Of a stretch of 64,000 bases of DNA, positions 26,334 to 38,636 are shown piece after piece; the first letter of the stretch is position 1; the number at the start of each line of letters is the position of its first letter. The stretch lies in NCBI GenBank assembly GCA_035041965.1, contig JAPYMA010000337.1, positions 85,001 to 149,000 on the forward strand, read 5' to 3'. The DNA is from Anisakis pegreffii (Eukaryota > Nematoda > Chromadorea > Rhabditida > Anisakidae). Below the pieces are notes generated by a model that saw nothing but the letters and a program-made list of their open reading frames with translations, did no database searches and was not told the DNA's origin. Both the position numbers and the translations under genes were made by a program.

Positions 26334-27859
26334 CAGACGATTTGTGACCAACAGACTAGAGCGACTGAAAAATGTATAGCATTTATCCAGTTCATGGCAC
26401 TCTTTTCTTGTCTAATTTTCCCTTAACAATTGCGCTTCATTGCGTTCCCATTAAGCCCACTTATTTCCTCACGAATGCTTGATGACATTATGTCTCATTT
26501 GATGCGAGATTATTTTTCCAGAATTTTCATTTGCTCCGTTAAACAAGCGAGTGAATCGTATCGATTCGTCCTCACTTAGCACGAGAAAGCCACGTATCTC
26601 TTCTGTTATATTTACTACTTGGAGCACCGTTCCCTTCCTAACATTTTCATAAAATCGTTACACTCAATCATGAGTCAAACTTCTGGAACGTATCATGATG
26701 ACCTCTTCAAATGTCTAAAGCAAACTTGTCAAATCATATTAGTGTCCGGTCGAAAATTTATGTGGAGGAAGAAAATATTGTAATGTTGTGACCTTGATTT
26801 CAGTGTTTACTCGAAAATTCGTCGTTTCATTCGGTGTTATTCCGCATTTCGTTAGAACGGAAATGTGCAGTGCTCGTTGACCTTCTTTAAACGAAGACTT
26901 CGTCCGTTCGATATTGATGACAATGTATTTTTGTCACAGCAAAATGAAAAAAATGAAAGCGTTTGTTCGATAATATATTATATTGACATAGTTAAAAGTT
27001 ATGCAGGCTACTCAACAGAATAAAATTAGTTGGTATTTATTGGTTTTTGTATCGTTCAGTTTTGGCTATGAATGAATTGTGCTAAAATGAAGTAATTAGA
27101 AAGAACTTTCAAAGCAAGAACTACAAACCGTCGATCGATCACCCCGTTCTTTCGTTTCAGTCCGTGTATGTATGTATGTGTGTTCTTCGTTCCTTTTTCA
27201 AAAACTCTTAATATACATATGTAAATTGTTTTAAGAATTAACATTCTTGTTGATGGTCCGTTTTTGTGATTTTGAATATTCGTCGTTTTCATCACTTACT
27301 TCATGTATGTAATGACGATGTTACTCATATCATTAATTTTTGGTTACTTAATTATCTTTTTCTCCCTTTGTCAGTGCAACGTGGCCGTTGAGATAATTTG
27401 GTTATTCGAGTGCATAATGATAATAATGATAAACATAATAAATATTTATTCGCATAAAATAACAAGTCTCATTTGTTTAATAAGCCATAAACGTCAGCTG
27501 ACGAAGCCCTTACGTTATATTCACAGAGTGCAACGGACGTAAAACTTAAGCAAAAAAATGACAATTGTTTATTTATTGAAGCCCTTGAACAGAACGTGTA
27601 AAAATGTTTATGAAACAGCTAAGGTATGAGATTTTAAAAATTACAACTTCAAATTGCACAATGAGGTATGTGGACAACGACATCTAATCTATTTATATAT
27701 GAGGTATACTAGAACATTTAAACATCATATAGCCTAGATTGGAACGTCGAAATAGAATAAGGGCGTATTAAAGCAAAACCTATGATATTTTATAAACAAG
27801 AAAACATGGCTATGTTGCGTAATGCAATTAGCAGCCAACGATTCCCATTATACATTTGG
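26334..27859. other. convergent intergenic region
   Basis: This region lies between the 3' ends of the plus-strand gene and the minus-strand PEPCK gene, so it holds both 3' UTRs. A GTATGTATGTATGTGTG run sits near 27165-27182. No gene was seen. Confidence 0.45.
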
Positions 27860-30800
27860 CTAAAGAGCAGCAATTCTAGCTTCCTGGGCTTCCATTTCGG
27901 AGCGGATAGCTTTGGGAAGATCGATTCCAACCTAAAATCAGTTATAGTTAATATTATTTGTTAAAACAAACTTATCGAACTTATTCTCAATTGTAAATAA
28001 CGATTAGATCGATGGCATTCATTCAATTCAGGCGAATGACTTTTATTGAAATTCGGCAATGATGAGCTCATTGCGACGAATATACGATACGTTTATTCGA
28101 TGAACAGATACTAATCTTATTCACTTGCTAAGCAGTGCAGTAAAACAGAGCGGAGAATTACTTCAATATTCGAGTAAGATTCTTATAAGCCTTCCACTAT
28201 CAATAGCTTGTAAAAAATGCGCCATTAATTTGAAACCAAAATAAGCAAAATTTTTCAAAAGAAATGCTCACAAAAATCGTAATTTATTACAAAAATATTG
28301 ATCAAGAACGCATCATTATAAACAATTTTACACCATTCTGTATGAAATTCGCGGACAGTTAGCAAGCAATGAGATGAGGAGTTTTAGTTAATCAATTGAC
28401 ATGAGACCACCCAGCAAGCCTAACCTGATCTCATGTACAGTACTGCCATAAGTAACAAAAATGAAATGAAATAACTAAAAAGTACCTGATCATCAAGGAA
28501 GTGACGAACTTCTTTTGCATCTTCATGCCAGTAGTCACCTGGCACACTCATCAAATCATCAAAGTTCACCTCCTTCTCAATACCACTCAAATTCAACGAT
28601 CCTTCAACCGGCACAACACCAATTGCCGTTTCTTTACCGATTCCGGGTTCACCATCAAGGCGACGTAAGATCCAGTCGATAACGCGGATATTGTCTCCGA
28701 AACCGGGCCACATGAATTTGCCTTCTTCGTTCTTACGGAACCAATTTACGTGGTAGATTTTGGGCATCTAAATCCTTTTATCCTAACAAATCGAACATCT
28801 TAAGATCTCTTCAATCAAAACCAAAAACAGCAGTAAAAATGAATGAACGAAAACAATAGTGATATGAATGAAAAAGCAGTGTATAGCTATACCAAACAGT
28901 AATAACCTCGCGATCCGGACGCTCAAGATTAAGCCAGTGTTGAAGGTATTTGCCAAAGTTATATCCCATAAATGGACGCATCGCCATCGGATCATGCATG
29001 ACGGTTTTGGACTTATGTTCAGCAGCAGCAGTTGCTTCCGATTTCAGACATGCGCCAGTGAATACACCATGCGTCCACGAGAACGTCTCGAAAACCAACG
29101 GTACGCCTTCAGGTCTGCATTTATTTACATTTCGAATGATTTGCTGAACGAGCGAGTTCAACCCGTGTTATGTATGTGCTTAGCATATAAGAAACCGAGC
29201 TCGCACGTTGCGAGGCTCCTTTTGATAAAAGTGACAAATAAAAAAACGATATGCAATCAACCAAAACCTTCTTCCACCGAAAACAATCGCGTCAATTGGG
29301 ACGCCTTTTGGTGATTCCCATTCTGGATGAATTATTGGGCATTGTCTGGCCGGTGCAGTGAAACGTGAGTTCGGATGTGCTGCTGGTGTGGGATCACCAA
29401 TGTGCCACTTTTGTCCCAGCCAATTCGTAATTTCAACATTTTTGTTCTTAAACATTTTCGTAATTTCAATTCTAACCTATAGAAAATCATCAAAATGTCG
29501 AACATATTAAGGGCACATTCACACGAACTATTTTACAGGGCGATAATTGAGAGTAATTTATCAATAGATCGATCAAACAGTTTGCAACCTTGAGTTCATC
29601 CTCGAGACCTTCCCAGAAATATTCACCGTTAGCAGTCTCGGCCACATTCGTAAAGATGCTATTCTTCTGGAAGGTGGCTACTGCCATTGGATTAGTTTTG
29701 TTGGATGTTCCTGGGCAAACGCCGAAGAAGCCTGCTTCAGGATTGATTGCGTATAAACGTCCATCGTCACCGAACTTCATCCAAGCGATATCATCGCCAA
29801 CACAGCGAACTTTCCAGCCGAGCAATGCTGGTTCTAACATCGCTAGATTTGTTTTGCCACAAGCTGATGGGAATGCAGCTGCGATGAAATGTTCTTTGCC
29901 ATTCGGACGTGTCACACCTTAAACGAACATCATTCAGAGCAATTTGATACTTACATACGAATAGGGTCCATCAACTCCGCTCCATACGCCGTTTAATGAA
30001 GCAGCTGGGTTTGACCAGCGATTGTTCCACTCTATTCCTTCCAAATAAGTAAACAGTCTCAAAATCAATTCAAAACAGACATCCTCAGTTTACCCAAACA
30101 CAGTGTGAACAAAAGCAAACCCATAATGAGCATATGCTCCGCCATCCATCCTTCATCATGGGCAATATTCGATGCGATGCGCAATGCGAAGCACTTCTTT
30201 CCCAATAAAGAATTGCCACCATATCCCGAGCCGTATGACCAAATTTCACGTTCGGCCGGACGATGCGCTACAATCACACGTTCCGGATTGCACGGCCAGT
30301 GGTTGATCACATGCTGTTTGACCGGTCGGGGTAGTCCAACCGAATGTATACAACGCACAAAATCATTATCACCGAGTGCATCCCAAACTTCCGATGATAC
30401 ACGAGTCATTATGCGCATACAAAGAACGACGTAATTCGCATCGGTTAACTGAACTCCGATTTTCGATAATGGACCACCGATAGGCCCCATGGAGAACGGA
30501 ATCACGTACATGATGCGACCTGCCATGCAACCCGGAAATCTCGAATCTAACTCTTCACCGAAAACCTCTGGAGACATCCAATGACCCATAATCGGTTCGA
30601 CACCTTCTCTCACATGGCATACGGTTTGATACTTATCCGATGTAACCATCCACGTTTTATTCTCCACTCGTGCTACATCCTTTCAAATAGTTTGTTGATG
30701 AGAAGTTTGGCTCATTTAAAAACATTATCAGTTACTATAAAAATAAGTGATATTCATCAAATAATTCCATTTCTACTTATCGATAAAATTTGGGTGAAAT

Positions 30801-31525
30801 ATACGTGAAGAATCAAATAAAGTAGAAACCTTGGGATCTGTTCTGCATATGTAATTGTTTTGATATGCTTTCAATTCTGAGAGCATTCCACGCTCTACCA
30901 ATTTGTGAATAATCTCTTCAGCTTCATGCTGTGAACCATCACAAATGAAAATACCACGTGGACGCATCAGTTCTGTTTTTTCAGCCACAAAATGCTGCAC
31001 CTTATTGGGTAGCAAATGAAAATCACCCTGAAATATATGATCAGTCCATACATGATAACAACACAAATAGTAGTGATGAAATTAATTTTGCAAAAAATAA
31101 TGATACAGATAATGGATATAATCCTCATGATACCATATACAAGAATTATTCAGTTTTTGCTTACCAGTTTGTATTAGATCATCTGAAGGAACTGAATAAA
31201 AAATATTCTTAAAGAGAGAGTGAGTGAGTGAGAAAAAGGAGAGAGAATCCACATTTGAATCGCTTGATTACTATCCTTTCCATGGATTTTAATTATTTTC
31301 AATTGAATGAAGAACTGTTCACAGCAATTAGGCGTAGATCAAAACAGAGATACACCGATCAAACTATTTAACAAATACACGTCGACATACCTTGAGAATC
31401 GGGACATGACCCAAATGCTTCATAACAACTTCGTTTACCACAAAGAAAGCATCGTCAGCGATTGGACGAAGTGATGAAACATCAGAATCGCCTTTTATTG
31501 AATTTTTGCCGTTTTCAGCACTCAT
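27860..31525 (-). CDS. pck: phosphoenolpyruvate carboxykinase (GTP)
   Basis: Converts oxaloacetate plus GTP to phosphoenolpyruvate, CO2 and GDP. In parasitic worms it can also run as a CO2-fixing step of fermentative metabolism (established for helminths; direction here unknown). Exons, 5' to 3': 31391-31525, 30830-31027, 30121-30679, 29589-29917, 29268-29446, 28907-29114, 28486-28767, 27860-27931. They total 653 residues, normal for the family. Visible motifs are [31 protein letters not shown], the P-loop/active-site Cys in [47 protein letters not shown] and [17 protein letters not shown]. The N-terminus is polar with no mitochondrial presequence, suggesting a cytosolic enzyme. Neighbouring genes are unrelated. 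Confidence 0.97.
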
Positions 31526-32549
31526 AATGAACGTCGTTTACCTCCAATTAAGTAGAACTGAAATTATCACATTACATTTGCATTCCAAAAACATAACGAA
31601 GGCGTTGAGCTCAAATTTGTAATTTTAGGCTCACATGTAGAAATAAACCTGGACTGGTAGCAACAACGAAACGATTTCAGTTATTCCAATATTCGGAAAT
31701 TTTACATCAATTTTTACAAAGGTATCCTTAGCAACGACCAATGCACGACAACATTTAAAGCATTTTTCCAAAAAAAATATCCCGTTCGTAAATTGTACTG
31801 TTGAAAAATAACACAACGGTGAATCTCTTAGAATTAATCGTTTAAAAAGGCGTAACAGAAACGCAAAGGAGAATATTGCGTTAGCTATTTCCACCAAACT
31901 TCAACTGCGTCGTCAAATGGATCGGTGTCAGTAAAGTGTCCAGCAGTGCAGGTGTGCAGTAACAACGAACGGTCTACAACAGCATTAAGACTCACGTCAA
32001 GCCAGTCATTGTCACGCGCTTATTCTTGTTTGCTTATACACCCACTGGCTGCACAAAAAATGAAATCAAATATGTCATTCCATATCGAGTGCTATACACG
32101 TGCAGCAAAATAATCGCACACTACTAGCAAGGTGCTCATTGCACACATTACACAATTGTTTTAGACAATAACTGTACACATATCGTTGTTCGCAATCATC
32201 ATTGATTGCTGAGAACGAAACGTTGTCATGAAATTCATTCCATCAACTCTACTCCAATCAAACAAAGCACTCAGAAACTAACTGACCAGCAAAGATGTAA
32301 AGCAGTAAAAGTAACTGATTACAAGAGAGGTAGCGAATGTTCTGCGATCATTTGGAATGATCGAATCAAGTGAATCATTCTTCTTTCGTTGTATTTTGTC
32401 CTACTCTCTCTGTTACGTGTGTGATCTTAATTTCATATTATGCGTCTACCCAGGTGCAACATTTCCTATGATGGACGCAATACTTGGCTACACATATTAA
32501 AGACTTCAGACAATAGTCTTTGATAACAGTGAATGACACTGTTGTGCAA

Positions 32550-32622
32550 ATTAGTGTTGTTGGGAAAGATAAAAATCGGAGACGGGGTCCCCGAAATTCC
32601 TTGTTTACCGCAACACACTAGT
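32550..32622 (-). mobile_element. short TIR element (MITE-like), copy 1
   Basis: Begins ATTAGTGTTGTTGG and ends GCAACACACTAGT. The end is the exact reverse complement of the 5' terminus of the element at 35633. The inner CGGGGTCCCCGAAATTCC is the reverse complement, with small changes, of GGAATTTCGGAAACCCCG in that copy. Two copies in opposite orientation support a mobile family. Confidence 0.6.
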
Positions 32623-35600
32623 GCAAGCTGTGTGATAAAGATTGGCTTATGATTTGGTGACTCTAAAGAGGACCGTTGGGTTCAACTTATACTGTTCTAT
32701 CCCCGTGTTATATTGGTTACTATTTACTAATTCTGCTATTTGCATCCACAAGGTGATAAATGATGGGTGTCCTCATTCTCTTCTTCTGCTTATCTTCTTT
32801 CTCCTCTTCTCTTTTTTTCCTGCCGATATGAAAGACGACGAAGTTTCTCAGCGATGACTGGAAGAGATTGGCTGCCATATCAGCTAGTCTTTCCATGGTT
32901 ACGAAATACTGGTCGAGGCGATATCGATACAGCACGATAAAAATGTGATGTTGCAGACGAGAAGATATTTTCGTATCACTTTGAATGCGACATTGTTAAT
33001 CTGAATCTGCGTAACGTAAAGGCTGTAAACAAACGTGGTTAATAGTTATAATAGCCTATAGAGCATAAGAGTACAAACAACAAGAGGTCCTAGGGCAGTG
33101 TTCCACTCCCTGAGAAGCTCCATTACCCCCTCGATGGTCTGACAGGCCGTCATCCTCATTCCCTTCCCACGACAAAAATTTAATATTTCCGTGCATAACG
33201 TCAGAAGCAACTGGCAAACGGATCCAGAAAATCCTCGGTGATGTGAAGGAAATTGGTTTTCAAAAATAAATCAAGTATTTTTAGAAATTTGTTCATCAAC
33301 TGCAGAAAGAAAGTGGACTTCAGCAGTAACAACGAAAAGCGGTTAAAAAACATTCCTCAGAGATGAAAAAATTGAGATTTATCAACAAATTCATTTACCT
33401 TCCCGATGCCCTCAAATAACCCTCAAGGGGTCAGATTGCTGTCCAATGAAAAATACTGCTCTAGAGGATATCTCATCTGTTAATAGCATTAATTTTGGGT
33501 TTAATTTTGAGAAGCGAACCGGGTTGCTCAACAGTAAGTAATTGTTCAATATGGAGCTAATGGAAGCAAGACTGGTGCTTATTTCGATGACTGGTCCTCT
33601 ACAGCCTGCGATAAGAAGTTCTAATAAGCAAACGTTTCATCACTAGAGTAACGTAGAAATTAAAGAATCATTGGGTAAATTGCAACCTGGAAATACCTTA
33701 AATGGTCTTATGCTCTCTGCAGTTAGATTTTAATATTCCGACTTCAATTATTTCATGATAATTTGATTGTTTTTCATGGTAATTTGATTTATTCTGAACA
33801 CGTGTGCATATGTTTTTTAAGTATATTTATTTGTAGCTATCCTAAGCGGTTTCATTGGTCCTTACCAGTGATGACTAAAATTGAAAAAATTGCCTCAGCT
33901 CCAGCTCGCACTCCAAATTTCTGAAATTACGCATCCGGTTCTAGCTCCAGCTTCACATTTTTATAAAAGTCATCTCCTCTCTCTACAATCTTTTTCCTTT
34001 TATTTATAAGTCCTCTTTTTTCTACTTCCCATATTATTCACACAATTATTTGTGCAACTTTAATTTTCAAACTACATTTCACATTTTTTGTATATGCATA
34101 TATTTTGTTTTGATGACATCTATGCAATGAATATGGCCCAATAAACGAAAGTTTCAGTTAGATTTTGATTTCTTATAGCAACTTCATAATCTGGCATGTA
34201 TTAAGGATCGCAGTCATAAGTGTATCATTTCCAGCACTGAAACACGTGCACGCATAAAAAATATCATCAGAACTATTCAATCACTAGTCACTGCTTTGTG
34301 TGGCCAGTCCGGATTAATGGCATTGCTTCACCTTGATCATCTCTATTCTCATTTACTTCTACCTCCTGTTCAACTTTTCCTTCACTTTAGGCCAAAGCAT
34401 TCTTCATCTTTCCAAATTGATTCTTATCTGTTCTCATTTTCATTGCATACCACAAAATCATTGCTTCTTTTCACGTTTTTTTGGTATGCATATCAAGGAA
34501 TAATCTGATAGTGATTCAATGATCAATTTGATGTTGAATGAAAAAAACGAAGTGATATTTTTAACATCAACGCTATTGTTATCAACACAATACTCTCTCT
34601 ATTTCGTTTAATCATATTACTCTTTTTTTCTCATCGTTTGGCCGTTACGGTTTATCATTTAGTGCTTCTTTGCTCTTTTGTTGGCAACTACACTTTCATT
34701 TATCAAATTCCATTTATGAACGTGCATTTTTCTTCATATACTATTTTTTTAAAAATTAGTTTTTGCTGCTGTCTGGTTCTTTTTTTTTCTTTTGAATTCC
34801 TCACGTAAATAGAAGTTTATTATATCAAAGTGCACGAAGCGTTCTGCCTCACTTAATCACTTGAACAATTTATCACCATAATATATAATAAGGGACTCAT
34901 TACGATTCATAACGTAATTAATCCACCTGTCATAAGCATTTTCTAAATCTACAAAAACATAATACAGTGCTTTCTGGCTCTTTTCACATTAAACTCTCGC
35001 ATTAACGATGCTTATTTTCGCTGTCATAAACCCGAACTGATCACAACCTCGCTACTCGGTCTGGACTTGATAACCCTTTCTCGTGTCTTCATGCTGCAAA
35101 TGATTAAGTTATATCCCTGTAATTATTACAGTTCTGCACACCACCTTTATTCTTGAAAACAGTTACCAGCACATTTTGTCTCCGCACCTCCGTCATTCTC
35201 TCATGCTTCAGAATCTCGTTACCAGCAATCTCATCGCTCTGTTCTCCAAATCTCTACAGCTACGCTGCTTGGACCCACCGGTTTCCCATTCTGCACCAAC
35301 TTCATGAACATTTGCACTTACCTCATGCTAAATTCTGATATTCTCGTTGCATTTCATAGCCATGCAATGTGAAAAAAGTAAATGAATGTTTTGTGTTCTA
35401 TGCGATAGTTTTAAAATAATAATTATAGAATTTTTCTTGCATTCCATAACCACATGTGTTGCACCCGTTGATTATGAACTTAACAATCAAATCCAAGCAC
35501 GTGCATACAATATGCACGAATTTCGAGACTCAACCTTGCATGCGGAATCTGAGCTTCGTTAAAGCCGACATAAAATTAAAATATGCTTGAATCCATCGAA

Positions 35601-35632
35601 AAAATCACCTCGACGCACCAAACACAATATGA

Positions 35633-35764
35633 ACTAGTGTGTTGCGGAGATCGAGGAATTTCGGAAACCCCGTTCCATATTTTTTCGAGCCGGCTGCATT
35701 TTTTGGGATCCCTGATCGCAAAATGTCATCCCAGAATTTTTTTCCGCCCCTGCAACACACCAGT
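35633..35764 (+). mobile_element. short TIR element (MITE-like), copy 2
   Basis: 132 bp bounded by ACTAGTGTGTTGC and GCAACACACCAGT, inverted repeats matching at 12 of 13 positions. It is non-coding and shares its left end and a GGAATTTCGG...CCCCG core with the copy at 32550-32622. No clear target-site duplication was seen, so the superfamily is not assigned. Confidence 0.62.
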
Positions 35765-37050
35765 ATAAGCCTGTCTTTCAAACTGAACTTTCAGAATCGA
35801 ATCGATCGTCAACGTAAACAAATAATAAAAAAGCAACGTGACAGCTCTCATCAGACTATCGCACAACGGTGACGAAGTAAGCAATTCTGTTGATAGAAAA
35901 TTAAGTACGAATCACTCTGTTGTTATAATGAATAAAAGAAATTTATTATTCACTTAATTGAAAAGAAATATTCAAAAGAACCATCAATCAAACAATACAA
36001 TATTAACCAATAAATCGACCGATGATTCAAAAATTAATTAATTATATGATTATTAAGCAATGATTATCAATATAAATCGACCAAAATCAATGATTTAAAA
36101 AAAAGATTTAATTTTGATGAACGAATGAATAATTTGAACATATTATGTTTATGCGAATGGAAAATATAATCATTTCGACAATAATGCCCGAAGAAATGAA
36201 AAGAGTGCAACACGCATAGAGGCACACACAATAAAGACATGCTTAATAATGATAAAAGCTGGAAGAAACAAACAGTAAAATGGTTTGTATAAGAAATTAT
36301 CAATTGAAAGAAAATTTTAAATTCGCGTTGAAAATCATCTCCACTCAACACTCCAACACAGCATTTATTATTTCATATGTAATACATGATATCTCATTTC
36401 AGTATAGCATTATCAACATCACGTACATTTCATTTTAGAATGATTATATACATTTTTTGATAATTCAATCGATTAGCTTCGAAACGAAAAAATCGAAGAA
36501 TTGTTCCAACATGTATGCTTTAGTCAAGCGAAAAACCGAATTTTTGCAATTATGATTTTGACTCCAACGACAGCGATGTCGGAAGTAATTAAAAAAGTTA
36601 GAGGTGAATTTAATCTAGAACATTGATTTGTGAGGAGTGTTGATTATGCAGAGAGGGCAACAAAAAACAAATGATTTTTTTTCACAAATTATTGAATAGA
36701 ATGAATTCGATTCTTTGCAGCACGCTCAATTATTTGCCGTAGTTTTTGAAACATTTATTCATTTTAATTACCCCTTCAATTATGCAATGATAATACATGC
36801 AGAATCTGCTAATGCAATAAATGAACAATTTATCAAATAGATTTACTGAACGCATTTCTAATGAACCAATACAAAAAACAACACATTAGGATGTCGCATC
36901 AATTAGCTGCATTACGTTGTTAACTTCAATAAATGAACGAGCAAGAATCAATGATTGAAAATGACAACTTAAAAAATATAATTACAGAATGGTCGCAAAA
37001 ACTGTGAGAGAATTTCTGCAATTTTACCCTCACATATTCGTACTCTAAGT

Positions 37051-37379
37051 CAGTGGTCCTCAACCTTTTTTCTCGCCCGCATCCTCGAAAAAATTTTAAG
37101 AAGTCCTCTCACCCCAACAGTAATAGCTAAAAAATCCTTGCACTCATCACAACATCCATTCTATATCTTTCATCCACTACAGCGAGTGCATTTATTGTAG
37201 ATAAGTGTATGCCATTAGAGTATTTTCTAGCTTTTTTAAAATCAGACATTACATTTCACCCTCGCCTTCTCTATACACATGTATGCGTTGAAATGCGCCT
37301 TCGCTTACTTCAATGTATTGATGATGAAATGCTGTCTCGTACCCGAAAGGGTGCGAGCACCCCTGGTTGAGAAACCCTG
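37051..37379. mobile_element. hAT-like MITE
   Basis: Left end CAGTGGTCCTCAACC and right end GGTTGAGAAACCCTG form imperfect 15-bp inverted repeats (12 of 15). The CAG-start and TCTCAACC pattern is typical of non-autonomous hAT elements. Flanking 8-mers CTCTAAGT and TTTTACGT agree at 5 of 8 positions and fit the hAT target pattern nTnTAnGT, suggesting an old insertion. The body is non-coding with a second palindromic GCGAGCACCC / CTCGCCCGCATCC zone. It ends 343 bp downstream of the 4.1 stop codon. Confidence 0.7.
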
Positions 37380-37721
37380 TTTTACGTGATCATTAGCCAC
37401 GACATGCATTATCAAAATTGATGAAATTATGAATAATCGCTACGTGCTGTTTAGTACTAAAACTCTTTACAACAAAATCAAGATTTGGATGATCAAAAAA
37501 TGAAAACAAAATAAGGATGAGAAAAAAATATCGCAGAGCTCTCCACCGACGGGCATCAATTGTCATTAATTTATCTCATCGTGTATGTATGTATATATAT
37601 CGAACTGATCTTCTCCATCATAAAACAAATAACATTCACTGCTGGCAAACCGAATAAAAACCAGTCGATTTTACAATCAACTGCAAGCCTTAACAAGCAA
37701 ACTTATTTTGCGTAGTTGCAC

Positions 37722-38636
37722 TCAACGCTGCGTTTCTTGTTTCACTTCAATCTTCTCGACTGTCATGTCTGGGTTCATATTGGTCGCCTCGAGAATCGCT
37801 TGACTTAGTTCCTTCAACATAGCTCATAGAAACGATGTGCAATTGCATATTTGCAAGAACAATAATTATCGTATTATTCAAAGTACTGCTTGTAATCATA
37901 ATGGTGATGATAATTTAAAACACAATTGTTGAATAGAATCATTTCAGCTTTATAAATTAGTTAACTTATCATGTCCATTCTTCAACTCACACAAAAACCC
38001 AATCACAACAACGTCAATATCAGCAAGCGCAAAAATACGTTGATTTTAAAAATCATATCAGTGACGTCAAAAAAAAAATCCCACTGATTCTATCTTCAGT
38101 CGAGCAAGTAATGATTTTATTGAATTGAATTGAAAATTTTAAAAATGAATGAATCTACTGACAGCATCATGATCGATATTAGCACCGGAATGAATAGTGA
38201 CGCGATGCTCAACATGAATTTCAACGATACCATCCTTTTCGGTTTTGTACTGAAACAGCGCACAAGTCGATTAAAACAAACACTATTGTAGTTGCAGTCA
38301 ATTTATTGCTCAGTAAACATAGTGATATCTGAGCAAATCAAGAACAACTAAAACGGATTTTTCACAAACGATACAGTAAGTAACAGAACAACCACTAACA
38401 GTAATAGTTTCCACCGTACGATTGCCTGATGTGATGGTTCGACAGGAAATCAACTCGCCCGGAATATCGTCACGTTTCTGATCATCATTTTCGATGCCCA
38501 TCGTCAGTGGTAGTTGACCTGCTTCGAACGCCACAGTGTGACTTTTCGTTTCGATCACTGGAGTCGTGCCACTCACATTAGAACCCTCACCAATTGGTGT
38601 CATGATTTGCTGCGATCTTTCAACTGTTTGAACATC
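37722..38636 (-). other. frm-1: protein 4.1 C-terminal domain exons
   Basis: Three phase-0 exons, 38400-38636, 38163-38249 and 37722-37811. Blocks recognisable from vertebrate 4.1 proteins are [40 protein letters not shown] and [20 protein letters not shown]. In vertebrates this CTD binds partners such as NuMA and receptor tails (family knowledge). Its presence shows that the giant exon lies inside a complete 4.1 gene and is not a neighbouring gene read by mistake. Confidence 0.92.

Larger units (their letters stand above)
31526..37721. other. intergenic spacer with MITE-like elements
   Basis: About 6.2 kb between PEPCK and the protein 4.1 gene, both on the minus strand. It therefore holds the PEPCK promoter and the 4.1 3' flank. 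It contains three small inverted-repeat elements (32550-32622, 35633-35764, 37051-37379), listed separately. A purine run (GAGAGAGTGAGTGAGTGAG) near 31213-31232 lies inside the first PEPCK intron. No coding exon could be supported. Confidence 0.5.

Noticed and set aside
31925..37000. Short frames in the PEPCK-4.1 spacer
   Set aside because: None has splice-consistent partners or recognisable motifs; composition is that of the surrounding intergenic DNA.
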